Assembly: GCF_018476645.1 (NCBI RefSeq)
Contig: NZ_JAHCTB010000001.1
Location: forward strand, 496,001-560,000
Direction: 5' to 3'
From: Aequorivita echinoideorum
GTDB taxonomy: Bacteria > Bacteroidota > Bacteroidia > Flavobacteriales > Flavobacteriaceae
DNA length: 64,000 nucleotides
The notes under the pieces are model-generated. The model saw only the letters and a list, made by a program, of their open reading frames with translations. It was not told the origin of the DNA and searched no databases. Positions 1 through 8,337 of this stretch are shown here, piece by piece. A program made the position numbers and the translations under genes. Each line of letters opens with the position of its first letter. The first letter of the stretch is position 1.

Positions 1-15
1 TAAACCTATTTAATA

Positions 16-810
16 ATGAATGCCAAAGTATTATTATTGGTATTTTCCCTTTTAATCTTTTCAGGTGAGAAAATTTATAGCCAATTTGGGTTTTCACATG
101 AGGTTGGGGTAATTGTTGGTCCCGTTGCTTTCTATTCAGATTTTGGACAGCGAAATGATTTTGAAACAAATGCCGGAAATACTGGAATTGGCGTTGGTAT
201 AATCCATTATTTAAATTTTGCCTATCGCGCAGATTGTAACTGCTATACGCGGGACAAATATTTTAATGATCATTTCAAGGTTCGCACAGAGCTGGATTAT
301 CATAAAACAAGTTTGGAGCATTACGGCGAATCCGTAGAGCCGGATAAAACTTCGTTATTTGCTGACCAATTACGGGCAACAACGGGTTCCTCCGAAGTTA
401 TTGAATTAGGTGCCCAATTGGAATTTTACCCCTTTAGCATTCGTGATTTTATGGCAGGATCCTATAAAATTGCTCCATTTCTTTCCTTTGGGATTCATTA
501 TGTAAATTTTAATCCGGAAATAAAAAGTGATATTTTCCCACCGCTGGACACCCACCCCAAATACATCAATTCATTTCAACAGGATTCTGGCTCTACAACG
601 GCATTTGTGGGCAGTTTTGGATTCCGTTTCAAACTCACGCAGCTGAGCGATCTGATGCTTGATAGCCGTTGGCATTATTATAATTCTGATTGGGTTGACG
701 GTTTGAATCCTTCTGAAAGAAACAATAACGGTGCGGTTCCCGTTCCCGAAAACAAAGCCAATGAATGGATATATTGGCTGAATATTGGCTACGTTTATTA
801 TTTAGATTGA
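16..810 (+). CDS. THC0290_0291-type flavobacterial protein, probable outer-membrane beta-barrel
   Basis: This 264-residue protein begins with a signal peptide (hydrophobic residues 5-17, ending near YSQ at 21-23). The body is rich in aromatic residues and alternating beta strands and ends in aromatic residues (YVYYLD), as in small outer-membrane barrels. The N-terminal text after the signal (QFGFSHEVG, FNDHFKVRTEL) matches from memory a conserved flavobacterial family named THC0290_0291. Its function is unknown to me. An extracytoplasmic location is inferred from the signal peptide. The start is the first ATG after an in-frame stop and gives a complete signal sequence. A strong bidirectional terminator follows, so it ends its transcription unit. 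Confidence 0.7.
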   Translation: MNAKVLLLVFSLLIFSGEKIYSQFGFSHEVGVIVGPVAFYSDFGQRNDFETNAGNTGIGVGIIHYLNFAYRADCNCYTRDKYFNDHFKVRTELDYHKTSLEHYGESVEPDKTSLFADQLRATTGSSEVIELGAQLEFYPFSIRDFMAGSYKIAPFLSFGIHYVNFNPEIKSDIFPPLDTHPKYINSFQQDSGSTTAFVGSFGFRFKLTQLSDLMLDSRWHYYNSDWVDGLNPSERNNNGAVPVPENKANEWIYWLNIGYVYYLD

Positions 811-821
811 AATTTTAAAAA

Positions 822-864
822 ATAAAAAAAGGGCGATTTCAAATAAAATCGCCCTTTTTTTTTA
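822..864. terminator. Bidirectional rho-independent terminator
   Basis: A 9-bp perfect stem has arms at 831-839 (GGGCGATTT) and 846-854 and is flanked by A7 on the left and T9 on the right. It serves both the outer-membrane protein gene on the plus strand and the convergent metB-type gene on the minus strand. Confidence 0.85.
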
Positions 865-878
865 TAACGAATTCTAAT

Positions 879-2021
879 TTATCCGATTGCTTGTGTCAAA
901 TCGGCAATTAAATCATCGGCATCCTCAATTCCCACGGAAAGTCTTATTAGAGAATCCACAACTCCTGTTTTTTCCCTTTCCTCCTTAGGAATACTTGCGT
1001 GCGTCATACTCGCCGGATGGCCCGCAAGACTTTCAACACCTCCCAAACTTTCCGCCAATGTGAAAATTTTCAGGTTTTCAACAATTTTTATGGCGTCTTC
1101 ATAATTGTTCCCTTTTGTCACGAAAGAAATCATTCCACCAAAATCCTTCATTTGTTCTTTGGCAATTTTATGATTTGGATGACTTTCAAAACCGGGCCAG
1201 TACACTTTTTCAATCTTGGGGTGGTTCGCCAAAAATTCTGCAATAGCCTTTCCGTTTTCAGAATGGCGTTGCATACGTATATGCAAAGTTTTGAGACCGC
1301 GTAAAACTAAAAAACTATCCTGCGGCCCGCAAACCGCACCACTCGCATTTTGAATAAAATAAAGCCGTTCGGCCAATTTTTCATCCTTTACCACAAGCGC
1401 GCCCATGACCACATCACTGTGTCCGCCGAGGTATTTAGTGGCGCTGTGCATAATTATATCCGCGCCCAAATCCAACGGTTGTTGCAAATATGGCGTGGCA
1501 AACGTGTTATCAACTCCTAAAAGAATGTTGTGTTTTTTTGCGATTTTTGCTGCCGCTTTGATATCTATAATATTAAGCATGGGATTTGTTGGCGTTTCTA
1601 CCCAAATCAATTTTGTTTTTTCATTTACATAATCTTCTATTTTTGAAGCATTTTCCATCCCAATAAAATGAAACTTTATTCCAAAACCTTCAAAAATTTT
1701 GGTGAACAATCGGTATGTTCCGCCGTAAAGATCATTTGTGGAAATCACCTCATCGCCGGGTTTCAAAAGTTTCATAACAGCATCAATGGCTGCTAAACCA
1801 CTACCGAAAGCAAGACCAAATTCACCATTTTCAATACTCGCAAATGCACGCTCCAAAGCGGCGCGGGTTGGGTTTCCGCTTCGCGAATACTCAAAACCCT
1901 TGTGCCCGCCAGGCGTGGATTGCGAATAAGTGGATGTTTGGTAAATGGGAGGCATTACAGAACCATATGCGGGATCTACATTATGTTGGCCGCCGTGTAT
2001 CGTCTTTGTGTTAAATTTCAT
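879..2021 (-). CDS. metB: Cystathionine gamma-synthase/lyase family PLP enzyme
   Basis: This 380-residue protein is a Cys/Met-metabolism fold-I PLP enzyme. The Schiff-base lysine is K196 in SATKYLGGHSD, and the family motifs YSRSGNPT and VDNTFATP are intact. The length equals that of cystathionine gamma-synthase and cystathionine gamma-lyase (about 380-390). Sequence alone does not settle whether it makes cystathionine from an activated homoserine (metB) or cleaves it (mccB). It is cytoplasmic and transcribed alone, facing the terminator at 822-864. Confidence 0.85.
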   Translation of the reverse strand: MKFNTKTIHGGQHNVDPAYGSVMPPIYQTSTYSQSTPGGHKGFEYSRSGNPTRAALERAFASIENGEFGLAFGSGLAAIDAVMKLLKPGDEVISTNDLYGGTYRLFTKIFEGFGIKFHFIGMENASKIEDYVNEKTKLIWVETPTNPMLNIIDIKAAAKIAKKHNILLGVDNTFATPYLQQPLDLGADIIMHSATKYLGGHSDVVMGALVVKDEKLAERLYFIQNASGAVCGPQDSFLVLRGLKTLHIRMQRHSENGKAIAEFLANHPKIEKVYWPGFESHPNHKIAKEQMKDFGGMISFVTKGNNYEDAIKIVENLKIFTLAESLGGVESLAGHPASMTHASIPKEEREKTGVVDSLIRLSVGIEDADDLIADLTQAIG

Positions 2022-2115
2022 ATATAAATTAAAAGTTTTAGGATGAAAATTGTGAATGCCAAATATCGATTTCAGGATTTAATATAACTTTCACAATAGC
2101 TCATTTTAAAGTTAT

Positions 2116-2123
2116 TACTTTTG
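2116..2123 (+). promoter_or_regulatory. Candidate Bacteroidetes -7 box TACTTTTG
   Basis: TACTTTTG fits the TAnnTTTG consensus and lies 57 nt upstream of the lipoprotein gene start. I see no good TTG -33 element at 17-23 nt, so support is partial. Confidence 0.4.
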
Positions 2124-2179
2124 AATAGCAAATGTACTAGTTTCATTTGTGATAGCTAACCGACTCTTAGTTTTAACGT

Positions 2180-2938
2180 ATGAATAACAGAATAGCTCTC
2201 TTGCTTTTGGCCATCTTGTTTTTGGCAAGTTGTGATAAAGAAAAAAATATTGAAATAGCTTCGGAAAGTTTTACGGAAAAGGAGCTTTCTATCTGCGAGG
2301 GCGTTGAATGCCCAGAGGTAACTATCAATTATGTTGAAATAATTGGTGACGGTGAAATTTCAGAAAAAATAAATAAAAAGATTAAAAATTTCATTTTCAG
2401 TTCCCTTTTAATGGGCGAGGATACCATTCCCACGGCCAAAACAATTCAAGAAGCGGCAACCGGTTTTGTGGAAGTTTACAATGCGGATAAAGCACAATTT
2501 CCAGATTTGGCGGGAGCCTATTTTGCAGAGATTTCGGTCAACGAAATTTATAATTCTCCAGAGCATTTATGCTTTGAGCTTCGGCAATACTTGTACACCG
2601 GCGGCGCACACGGATACGGTACTACTTCATTTTTGAATATCGACAAAAAAACTGGGGAGGAACTTACCTTCAAGGAAATTTTCAAAAATGAAAAGGATTT
2701 CAAATCTTTCGCCGAGAAAAAATTCAGGAACCAACAGCAAATCCCTTCCGAAGCACCCATTACCGCAACGGGACTTTGGTTTGAAAATGATAAATTCTTT
2801 TTACCGAAGAGCGTTGGATTCACAAAGGATAGCCTCATTTTTGTGTACAATCAATACGATATTGCCAGCTACGCAGACGGCCAAATAGAATTGAAAATTG
2901 AGATGAAGGAAGTGGCTCCTTTTTTAAACATTCAATAA
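2180..2938 (+). CDS. DUF3298/RsiV-like domain lipoprotein
   Basis: This 252-residue protein has an N-terminal lipoprotein signal with a lipobox ending LASC (Cys 19), so it is probably membrane-anchored on the periplasmic side. The segment around residues 130-165 (YTGGAHGYGTTSFLNID) and the C-terminal FVYNQYDIASYADG pattern are typical of DUF3298 domains, also found in the anti-sigma factor RsiV. The preceding part resembles the usual DUF4163 partner domain. No transmembrane helix apart from the signal is seen and no sigma factor gene is adjacent, so a regulatory role is not supported here. The ArsC-like gene follows after 9 nt and is probably co-transcribed. Confidence 0.75.
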   Translation: MNNRIALLLLAILFLASCDKEKNIEIASESFTEKELSICEGVECPEVTINYVEIIGDGEISEKINKKIKNFIFSSLLMGEDTIPTAKTIQEAATGFVEVYNADKAQFPDLAGAYFAEISVNEIYNSPEHLCFELRQYLYTGGAHGYGTTSFLNIDKKTGEELTFKEIFKNEKDFKSFAEKKFRNQQQIPSEAPITATGLWFENDKFFLPKSVGFTKDSLIFVYNQYDIASYADGQIELKIEMKEVAPFLNIQ

Positions 2939-2947
2939 ATTTATGTT

Positions 2948-3304
2948 ATGCAGAAAGTATATTATCTATCTACGTGCGATACCTGTAAAAAAGTGATGGA
3001 AGAAATTGAAATACCTTCCTCTTTTATAAAACAGGATATTAAAGTACAAGGAATTACGGAGGAAGAACTTGAGCAGCTTTTTAATCTAACTGAAAGTTAT
3101 GAAGCGCTTTTTAGCCGAAGGGCAAAACTCTACCAAGAGCGAAATTTAAAGGATCAAGAACTTTTGGATGAAGATTATAAAAACCTATTGCTGGAACACT
3201 ATACGTTTTTGAAACGCCCCGTTATTGTAAACAATGACAAAATATTTATAGGAAGCAGCCCTAAAACTGTAGCCGCTGCAAAGAAATCAATTCACAGCAA
3301 TTAA
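2948..3304 (+). CDS. ArsC/Spx-family thioredoxin-fold protein
   Basis: This 118-residue protein has an N-terminal CDTC (CxxC) at residues 10-13, which resembles the redox switch of the Spx/MgsR branch of the ArsC family. The helical middle and KRPVIV near residue 90, a typical ArsC-family substrate-side motif, support the fold. It could be a small thiol oxidoreductase or a regulator. True arsenate reductase activity is not implied, because the surroundings contain no arsenic genes. It follows the lipoprotein gene by 9 nt. The ATG at 2948 was chosen; another ATG five bases upstream is out of frame. Confidence 0.75.
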   Translation: MQKVYYLSTCDTCKKVMEEIEIPSSFIKQDIKVQGITEEELEQLFNLTESYEALFSRRAKLYQERNLKDQELLDEDYKNLLLEHYTFLKRPVIVNNDKIFIGSSPKTVAAAKKSIHSN

Positions 3305-3350
3305 TAATTTAAATTTCAATTATTTGCGAAAAAAAACCCGAAGGAAAACT

Positions 3351-3824
3351 TTATAGATCTTTTGGCTTTTCCCCATACTTTCTGGTTTCTTCCTTGGTGA
3401 TCACTTTAAAATTCTCGGTTTTTTCCATTGTTCTTAAATTCTTCAATAAATTTTCTGGGAGGCCGACCAATTTTCGTTCATTCAAATCAATCCAACCGCC
3501 CATCATTTCGCAACGGGCAAAATTTTTCCCGTCGTGGTCATAAAAATTATGCAAAAACTGAAAATACATCCCATCTTCAGAAATTCCCTTTAATTGAAGT
3601 GAAACCCGAACCGGCTTTCCTGGAAAAACTTCCTTAAAATAAAGCATTCTTTCAGAAAATGCCACTGGGCCCAAATTGAATTCCTCCAATTGGCGTTGAT
3701 CCAACCCACTTTCCATCAAAAAGCTCATGCGTGTATGGCTCATAAAGTCAATATATGCACTGTTTCGAAGGTGCCGGTTAGCATCTACATCACTCCATCT
3801 TATTTCAAATTCTTTCAAATACAT
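3351..3824 (-). CDS. Acyl-CoA thioesterase, hotdog fold (4HBT)
   Basis: This 157-residue protein has the 4HBT signature near the N-terminus (RWSDVDANRHLRN), with the conserved Asp at position 14 as the likely catalytic residue. YbgC/FadM-like thioesterases are of this length and hydrolyse acyl-CoA or acyl-ACP in the cytoplasm. The substrate cannot be told from sequence. It is divergently oriented to the alpha/beta hydrolase, with candidate -7 boxes for both directions in the 85-bp gap. Confidence 0.75.
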   Translation of the reverse strand: MYLKEFEIRWSDVDANRHLRNSAYIDFMSHTRMSFLMESGLDQRQLEEFNLGPVAFSERMLYFKEVFPGKPVRVSLQLKGISEDGMYFQFLHNFYDHDGKNFARCEMMGGWIDLNERKLVGLPENLLKNLRTMEKTENFKVITKEETRKYGEKPKDL

Positions 3825-3838
3825 AATTTCGTTTTTTA

Positions 3839-3879
3839 CAAATTTAAGCTACTTTTGTTATGCAAGCATAGTAAATTTG
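3839..3879. promoter_or_regulatory. Divergent -7 boxes between thioesterase and hydrolase genes
   Basis: On the minus strand TAAATTTG (plus 3839-3846) fits TAnnTTTG and would give a short leader for the thioesterase. On the plus strand TACTTTTG (3850-3857) and TAAATTTG (3872-3879) are two tandem candidates for the hydrolase. The -33 elements are weak. Confidence 0.4.
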
Positions 3880-3909
3880 TTTTGTTTCTGTTAAAATTTC
3901 CTTTTGAAA

Positions 3910-4881
3910 ATGCCCATAATCTCATCAATCTACAAACCAAAATTTCCCTTTAAAAATGCGCATTTCAGTACTATTTATTCCGCAAAATTTCGTCCGTCAC
4001 CTCCCCTTCTTCAACAACGCGAACGATTGGTTTTGGCGGACGGCGATTTTCTGGATATTGATTGGTCTTTCTCAAAAAACACTACCCACAAGGTTGCAAT
4101 TTTATTGCACGGTCTCGAGGGAAATTCGCAAAGAACCTATATTAAAGGAGCCGGAAAAATCCTGAGCGAAAATGGGTGGGACATTGCCGCAATGAATTAT
4201 CGCGGGTGTAGCGGGGAGGAAAATTTGGCATATCAATCTTATAACGCTGGAAAAACAGATGATCTTGAAGCGGTAATTAACAACATTCTCGAAAAAGATA
4301 AATATGCTGAAATCGCTCTTGTAGGTTTCAGTTTGGGCGGAAATCTTTTGCTTAAATATTTGGGGGAACGGCCAACTATTCCGAATGAAATCAGCAAAGC
4401 CGTTGCCATTTCTACACCACTATATCTGAAAGGTTCTATGGAAGCGCTCTCAGAATTTTACAATTGGGTGTATCGCAATACATTTTTGAAGAATCTTAAA
4501 CAAAAATATAAACTGAAAATGAAGGATTTTCCCGAGAAAATGAATCCGTCAGATTTGAAAAAAATAACGTCCCTGCTTCAATTTGACAATATTTATACCG
4601 CCCCAGCACACGGATTCACGGATGCTTTCGATTATTACGAAAAAAACAGCAGTCTGTATTTTTTACCGCATATTGAAATTCCCGTCTTCATTTTAAATGC
4701 TGAAAATGATAGTTTTCTATCCGAAAAATGTTATCCGCGCAATCTTGCTTCAGAAAAAAAGAACGTGTTTCTTGAAATTCCAAAATATGGTGGACACGTA
4801 GGTTTTCATCAATCAAATAATCTCTATTATAACGAAAGCCGAACGCTGGAATTTTTGGACAAAGCATCGTTTACCATTTGA
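3910..4881 (+). CDS. YheT-type alpha/beta hydrolase
   Basis: This 323-residue cytoplasmic protein belongs to the YheT/EMB8 group of alpha/beta hydrolases. LLHGLEGN gives the oxyanion region and VGFSLGGN the nucleophile elbow with its Ser. NAENDSFL carries the acid residue and GGHVGFH the catalytic His. The substrate is unknown; the family includes esterases and lipases. The ATG at 3910 is preferred over an upstream in-frame TTG because it gives a normal N-terminus. It is probably monocistronic, with the yicC operon starting 55 nt downstream. Confidence 0.8.
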   Translation: MPIISSIYKPKFPFKNAHFSTIYSAKFRPSPPLLQQRERLVLADGDFLDIDWSFSKNTTHKVAILLHGLEGNSQRTYIKGAGKILSENGWDIAAMNYRGCSGEENLAYQSYNAGKTDDLEAVINNILEKDKYAEIALVGFSLGGNLLLKYLGERPTIPNEISKAVAISTPLYLKGSMEALSEFYNWVYRNTFLKNLKQKYKLKMKDFPEKMNPSDLKKITSLLQFDNIYTAPAHGFTDAFDYYEKNSSLYFLPHIEIPVFILNAENDSFLSEKCYPRNLASEKKNVFLEIPKYGGHVGFHQSNNLYYNESRTLEFLDKASFTI

Positions 4882-4908
4882 TTGGTACACAAACAATTCA
4901 GAATTATA

Positions 4909-4916
4909 TACCTTTG
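4909..4916 (+). promoter_or_regulatory. Candidate -7 box TACCTTTG for yicC-gmk-nadD
   Basis: TACCTTTG matches TAnnTTTG exactly and lies 20 nt upstream of the yicC start. A TTTG at 4877-4880 is 28 nt away, longer than the usual spacing, so the -33 assignment is uncertain. Confidence 0.45.
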
Positions 4917-4936
4917 CGCTTCACAAAATTTGCGAT

Positions 4937-5794
4937 ATGATCCAATCGATGACCGGCTACGGCAAGCAGGTAGTGCAATTGCCCTCTAAAACAATTACCA
5001 TTGAAATAAAATCCTTGAATAGCAAAGGGCTGGATCTTAACACTCGGGTTCCTTCTGCATATCGTGAAAAAGAGCTTGAAATCAGGGATCTTTTGGCAAA
5101 AAACCTGCAGCGCGGAAAGGTTGATTTTTCATTGTACATTGAGGTAACTGGAGAGGAAACTACAACCCAGATTAATGAAGCTGCCGTAAAAAATTACATT
5201 AAACAGCTGGCACACGTAGTAGATGGCGATCCCGTGGAATTACTGAAAATGGCAGTTAGAATGCCCGATGCTCTTAAAACGGAGCGCGAGGAGATTGATG
5301 AAAGCGAATATGCTGCAATTTTAGGTGGAATTGGTGATGCGCTTGAAGCAATTAATAAATATAGGACTGATGAAGGTCTGGTATTGGAAAATGATTTTTT
5401 TGAACGATCGAAATCCATTTCCAGTTTATTGGATAATGTTATCGCTTTGGATCCGGAGCGCATCGATAATGTAAAGGAAAGACTTCGCAAAGCAGTTTCA
5501 GAGATAAAGGAAAAGGTCGACGAAAATCGTTTTGAGCAGGAATTGATTTACTATCTTGAAAAATATGACATTACGGAAGAAAAAGTGCGGCTGAAAAATC
5601 ACCTCGATTATTTTGAGGAATCACTGAAATCACACGATTCCAATGGAAAGAAATTGGGGTTTATTACCCAGGAAATCGGTCGGGAAATCAACACGATTGG
5701 CAGTAAGGCAAATTATGCGCCAATGCAGCAAGTTGTGGTACAAATGAAGGACGAATTGGAAAAAATCAAGGAACAAGCACTTAACGTTTTATAG
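4937..5794 (+). CDS. yicC: YicC family endoribonuclease
   Basis: This 285-residue protein starts MIQSMTGYGK, the hallmark N-terminus of the YicC family. It ends with the conserved IGREINTIGSKAN and VVQMKDELEKI(K)EQ segment (DUF1732). YicC proteins are cytoplasmic endoribonucleases implicated in small-RNA turnover in enterobacteria. The gene abuts gmk with no spacer (the stop ends at 5794 and the gmk ATG starts at 5795), a widespread gene pair. Confidence 0.92.
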   Translation: MIQSMTGYGKQVVQLPSKTITIEIKSLNSKGLDLNTRVPSAYREKELEIRDLLAKNLQRGKVDFSLYIEVTGEETTTQINEAAVKNYIKQLAHVVDGDPVELLKMAVRMPDALKTEREEIDESEYAAILGGIGDALEAINKYRTDEGLVLENDFFERSKSISSLLDNVIALDPERIDNVKERLRKAVSEIKEKVDENRFEQELIYYLEKYDITEEKVRLKNHLDYFEESLKSHDSNGKKLGFITQEIGREINTIGSKANYAPMQQVVVQMKDELEKIKEQALNVL

Positions 5795-6388
5795 ATGGAA
5801 GGAGGAAAATTATTGGTTTTTTCAGCTCCTTCGGGAAGTGGGAAAACTACTATAGTGCAACATCTGCTGAAACAGGAAGACCTTAATCTTGAATTTTCGG
5901 TATCGTGTACATCCCGTGAGCCGCGCGGAGATGAGGAGCACGGTAAAAATTACTATTTTATTACCCTCAAAGATTTTAAGCAGCACATTAAAAACGGTGA
6001 TTTCCTTGAATGGGAAGAAGTGTACCGGGACAATTTTTATGGCACTTTAAAAACAGAAGTCGAACGCATTTGGAGCCACGGAAAAAACGTGATTTTTGAT
6101 ATAGATGTGGTAGGCGGACTTCGTATAAAAAAGAAGTTTCCGGATAAAACGCTTGCCGTTTTCGTAAAGCCACCAAGCATTGATGAACTTAAAATACGTT
6201 TAAAAAAGAGAAAGACCGAAAGCGAAGAACGCATCAATATGCGGATTGCCAAAGCTTCGGTAGAGCTTGCCACGGCGCCACAGTTTGATAAAATCATCGA
6301 AAATCACGATCTTAAAACCGCGCTTCAGGATGCGCATGATTTGGTTGCAAAATTTATCAATTCCCCATCAGAAGATTCTTCTAAATAA
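5795..6388 (+). CDS. gmk: Guanylate kinase
   Basis: This 197-residue enzyme phosphorylates GMP to GDP. The P-loop SAPSGSGKTT occupies residues 10-19, followed by the GMP-binding SCTSREPRGDE and IDVVGG segments typical of the family. The start codon directly follows the yicC stop, implying translational coupling. nadD follows in the same frame but behind two stop codons. Confidence 0.95.
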   Translation: MEGGKLLVFSAPSGSGKTTIVQHLLKQEDLNLEFSVSCTSREPRGDEEHGKNYYFITLKDFKQHIKNGDFLEWEEVYRDNFYGTLKTEVERIWSHGKNVIFDIDVVGGLRIKKKFPDKTLAVFVKPPSIDELKIRLKKRKTESEERINMRIAKASVELATAPQFDKIIENHDLKTALQDAHDLVAKFINSPSEDSSK

Positions 6389-6412
6389 GCTTTCAATTAA
6401 AAAAAACGAATT

Positions 6413-7003
6413 ATAAAGACTTCAAAAAAAATCGGGCTATACTTTGGGACTTTCAACCCCATTCACATTGGGCATTTGATAATTGCAAACTATATGGTGG
6501 AATTTAGCGACCTCGACGAAGTTTGGTTTGTTGTTACACCGCACAATCCCCACAAAATCAAAAAAACGCTTTTGGAAGACCACCACAGGCTAGCCATGGT
6601 ACAACTTGCGGTAGAGGACTATCCCAAATTGAAGGCGAGCAACGTGGAGTTCAACCTTCCCCAACCCAATTATACGGTAAATACCTTAATTTATTTGGAA
6701 GAAAAATTTCCTGATCAAAATTTTTGTTTGATTATGGGGGAAGACAATTTGAAAAGCTTACAAAAGTGGAAAAACTATGAAGTGATTTTAGAACGATATC
6801 ATCTTTATGTTTACCCAAGAATTTCAGAAGGAATTGTTGAGAATCAATTCAGCAGTCATCCAAAAATCCAGCGAGTTCCTGCGCCGGTTATGGAAATTTC
6901 TTCCACATTTATAAGAAAAAGTATTAAATCCAATAAAAACATAAGGCCGATGTTGCCTCCGGAAGTTTGGAATTATTTAGATGAAATGAATTTTTACAAA
7001 TAA
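6413..7003 (+). CDS. nadD: Nicotinate-nucleotide adenylyltransferase with non-canonical start
   Basis: This enzyme adenylylates nicotinate mononucleotide in NAD synthesis. The nucleotide-binding motif GLYFGTFNPIHIGH, the GEDNLKSLQKWK segment and the C-terminal ISSTFIRKSIK motif are all present, so the protein looks functional (about 196 residues). The first in-frame ATG, GTG or TTG is the TTG at 6476, which lies after the GTFNP motif. Upstream the frame stays open to a TAA at 6398 and contains only ATT (6410), ATA (6413) and ATC (6431) as possible starts. I chose ATA 6413 because it gives the usual N-terminal length ((M)KTSKKIGLYFG). ATT at 6410 is equally possible. It is the third gene of yicC-gmk-nadD. 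Confidence 0.8.
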   Translation: MKTSKKIGLYFGTFNPIHIGHLIIANYMVEFSDLDEVWFVVTPHNPHKIKKTLLEDHHRLAMVQLAVEDYPKLKASNVEFNLPQPNYTVNTLIYLEEKFPDQNFCLIMGEDNLKSLQKWKNYEVILERYHLYVYPRISEGIVENQFSSHPKIQRVPAPVMEISSTFIRKSIKSNKNIRPMLPPEVWNYLDEMNFYK

Positions 7004-7007
7004 TTCT

Positions 7008-7108
7008 ACAAAAATAAACCGCCCCAGTTAATTAACACTTAATGGAGCGGTCTCAAACTAAATAACCAACCAAAATTATTGAAAATACCTTCTTGATTAT
7101 CAAATATG
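7008..7108 (-). ncRNA. Candidate orphan small RNA, minus strand
   Basis: Between two plus-strand genes the minus strand carries a near-consensus -7 box, CATATTTG (plus 7101-7108). About 45 nt further on comes a GU-rich stretch containing TTGGTTGGTTATTTAGTTTG. A 9-bp hairpin follows (arms 7018-7026 and 7043-7051, one G-T pair) with a T-rich tail on the minus strand. No open reading frame is visible. Together this looks like an independent small RNA of roughly 85-95 nt. It is not a terminator for nadD, since the T tract lies on the other strand. Confidence 0.4.
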
Positions 7109-7265
7109 CAGTTTCAACATTTTAAAAAAATAACGCTTCCGTAGATTGAAACATTGCCTGCATAAATCATAATCTATTGTTAAAATTGAAAATGGTCTTT
7201 TGTTCCCATATTTTTGCGTTAATTTTCGGGAAACCTCTACATACTAACAATAAAAAACCAAATCT

Positions 7266-8270
7266 ATGTCCCATACACCAAAATTTGCCGTTTTTGGCGG
7301 AGGAAGCTGGGCCACAGCAATAGTTAAAATGCTTTGTGAGACGCAGCAAGAAGTTTGCTGGTATATGCGCAGCACTTACGCGCTGGAACACATCAAAAAG
7401 CAACAACACAACCCCAATTATCTCAGTTCGGTTGAATTTAATTTGAAACAATTAAAACTGAGCAATAACATCAACGAGACGGCATCGTGCGCCGACTATC
7501 TTATTTTTGTAATTCCTTCGGCTTTTCTGCATCAGGAGCTGGATAAATTGACGGTGTCGCTTGAGGAAAAGGTGGTTTTCTCGGCTATAAAAGGAATTGT
7601 CCCAGAAACAAGCTTGATTGTAGGAGACCATTTCAATACATTTTACAAAGTTCCGTTCAACAATATCGGCGTAATTTCTGGCCCTTGCCACGCCGAAGAG
7701 GTAGCACTGGAACGCCTTTCATACCTTACCATTGCCAGTGCAGATGAAGAAAAAGCGAAAATTGTTGCAGATGCCTTAAGCAGTGATTACATAAAATGCA
7801 CCTTGAGCGATGATGTTTTGGGCACCGAGTACGCGGCAATGCTGAAGAATATTTATGCTGTTGCTGCCGGGATTGCCCACGGACTTGGCTACGGCGATAA
7901 TTTTCAAAGCGTGCTAATGAGCAATGCCATTAGGGAGATGAAAAAATATGTGAAAAAAGTCCACAAAATGAAGCGTGACATTAATGATTCTGCATATTTG
8001 GGCGATCTTTTGGTGACGGGATATTCCGTTTTTAGCCGAAACAGACTCTTCGGAAATATGATTGGAAAAGGGTACACGGTAAAAAGTGCACAACTGGAAA
8101 TGAGTATGGTTGCCGAAGGTTATTATGCCACAAAAAGTGCTTATTTACTGAATCAACAAAAAGGTAAAAAGAAAGCGAAAACACCAATAATAAATGCAGT
8201 TTACGAAATTCTTTATGAAAATAAAGACCCAAAAAAAACCATCAAAAAATTGACGGAAAAATTAAATTGA
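7266..8270 (+). CDS. gpsA: NAD(P)H-dependent glycerol-3-phosphate dehydrogenase
   Basis: This 334-residue cytoplasmic enzyme reduces dihydroxyacetone phosphate to sn-glycerol-3-phosphate for phospholipid synthesis. The Rossmann motif FGGGSWATA is at residues 9-17. VISGPCHAEEVA and the catalytic-lysine segment AAMLKNIYAVAAGIAHG are intact. The length matches GpsA. It sits alone, with a 262-bp upstream gap that holds a minus-strand RNA candidate, and a clear terminator follows. Confidence 0.93.
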   Translation: MSHTPKFAVFGGGSWATAIVKMLCETQQEVCWYMRSTYALEHIKKQQHNPNYLSSVEFNLKQLKLSNNINETASCADYLIFVIPSAFLHQELDKLTVSLEEKVVFSAIKGIVPETSLIVGDHFNTFYKVPFNNIGVISGPCHAEEVALERLSYLTIASADEEKAKIVADALSSDYIKCTLSDDVLGTEYAAMLKNIYAVAAGIAHGLGYGDNFQSVLMSNAIREMKKYVKKVHKMKRDINDSAYLGDLLVTGYSVFSRNRLFGNMIGKGYTVKSAQLEMSMVAEGYYATKSAYLLNQQKGKKKAKTPIINAVYEILYENKDPKKTIKKLTEKLN

Positions 8271-8288
8271 AATTTAATTTTAAAAACA

Positions 8289-8317
8289 AAAAACTCCGCT
8301 AATGCGGAGTTTTTTTA
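8289..8317. terminator. Rho-independent terminator after gpsA
   Basis: The 9-bp stem AAACTCCGC (8291-8299)/GCGGAGTTT (8304-8312) has a 4-nt loop and a T run on the plus strand. The A-rich left flank makes it usable for the convergent peptidase gene too. Confidence 0.85.
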
Positions 8318-8337
8318 TGATACATTTCGAAATAAAA

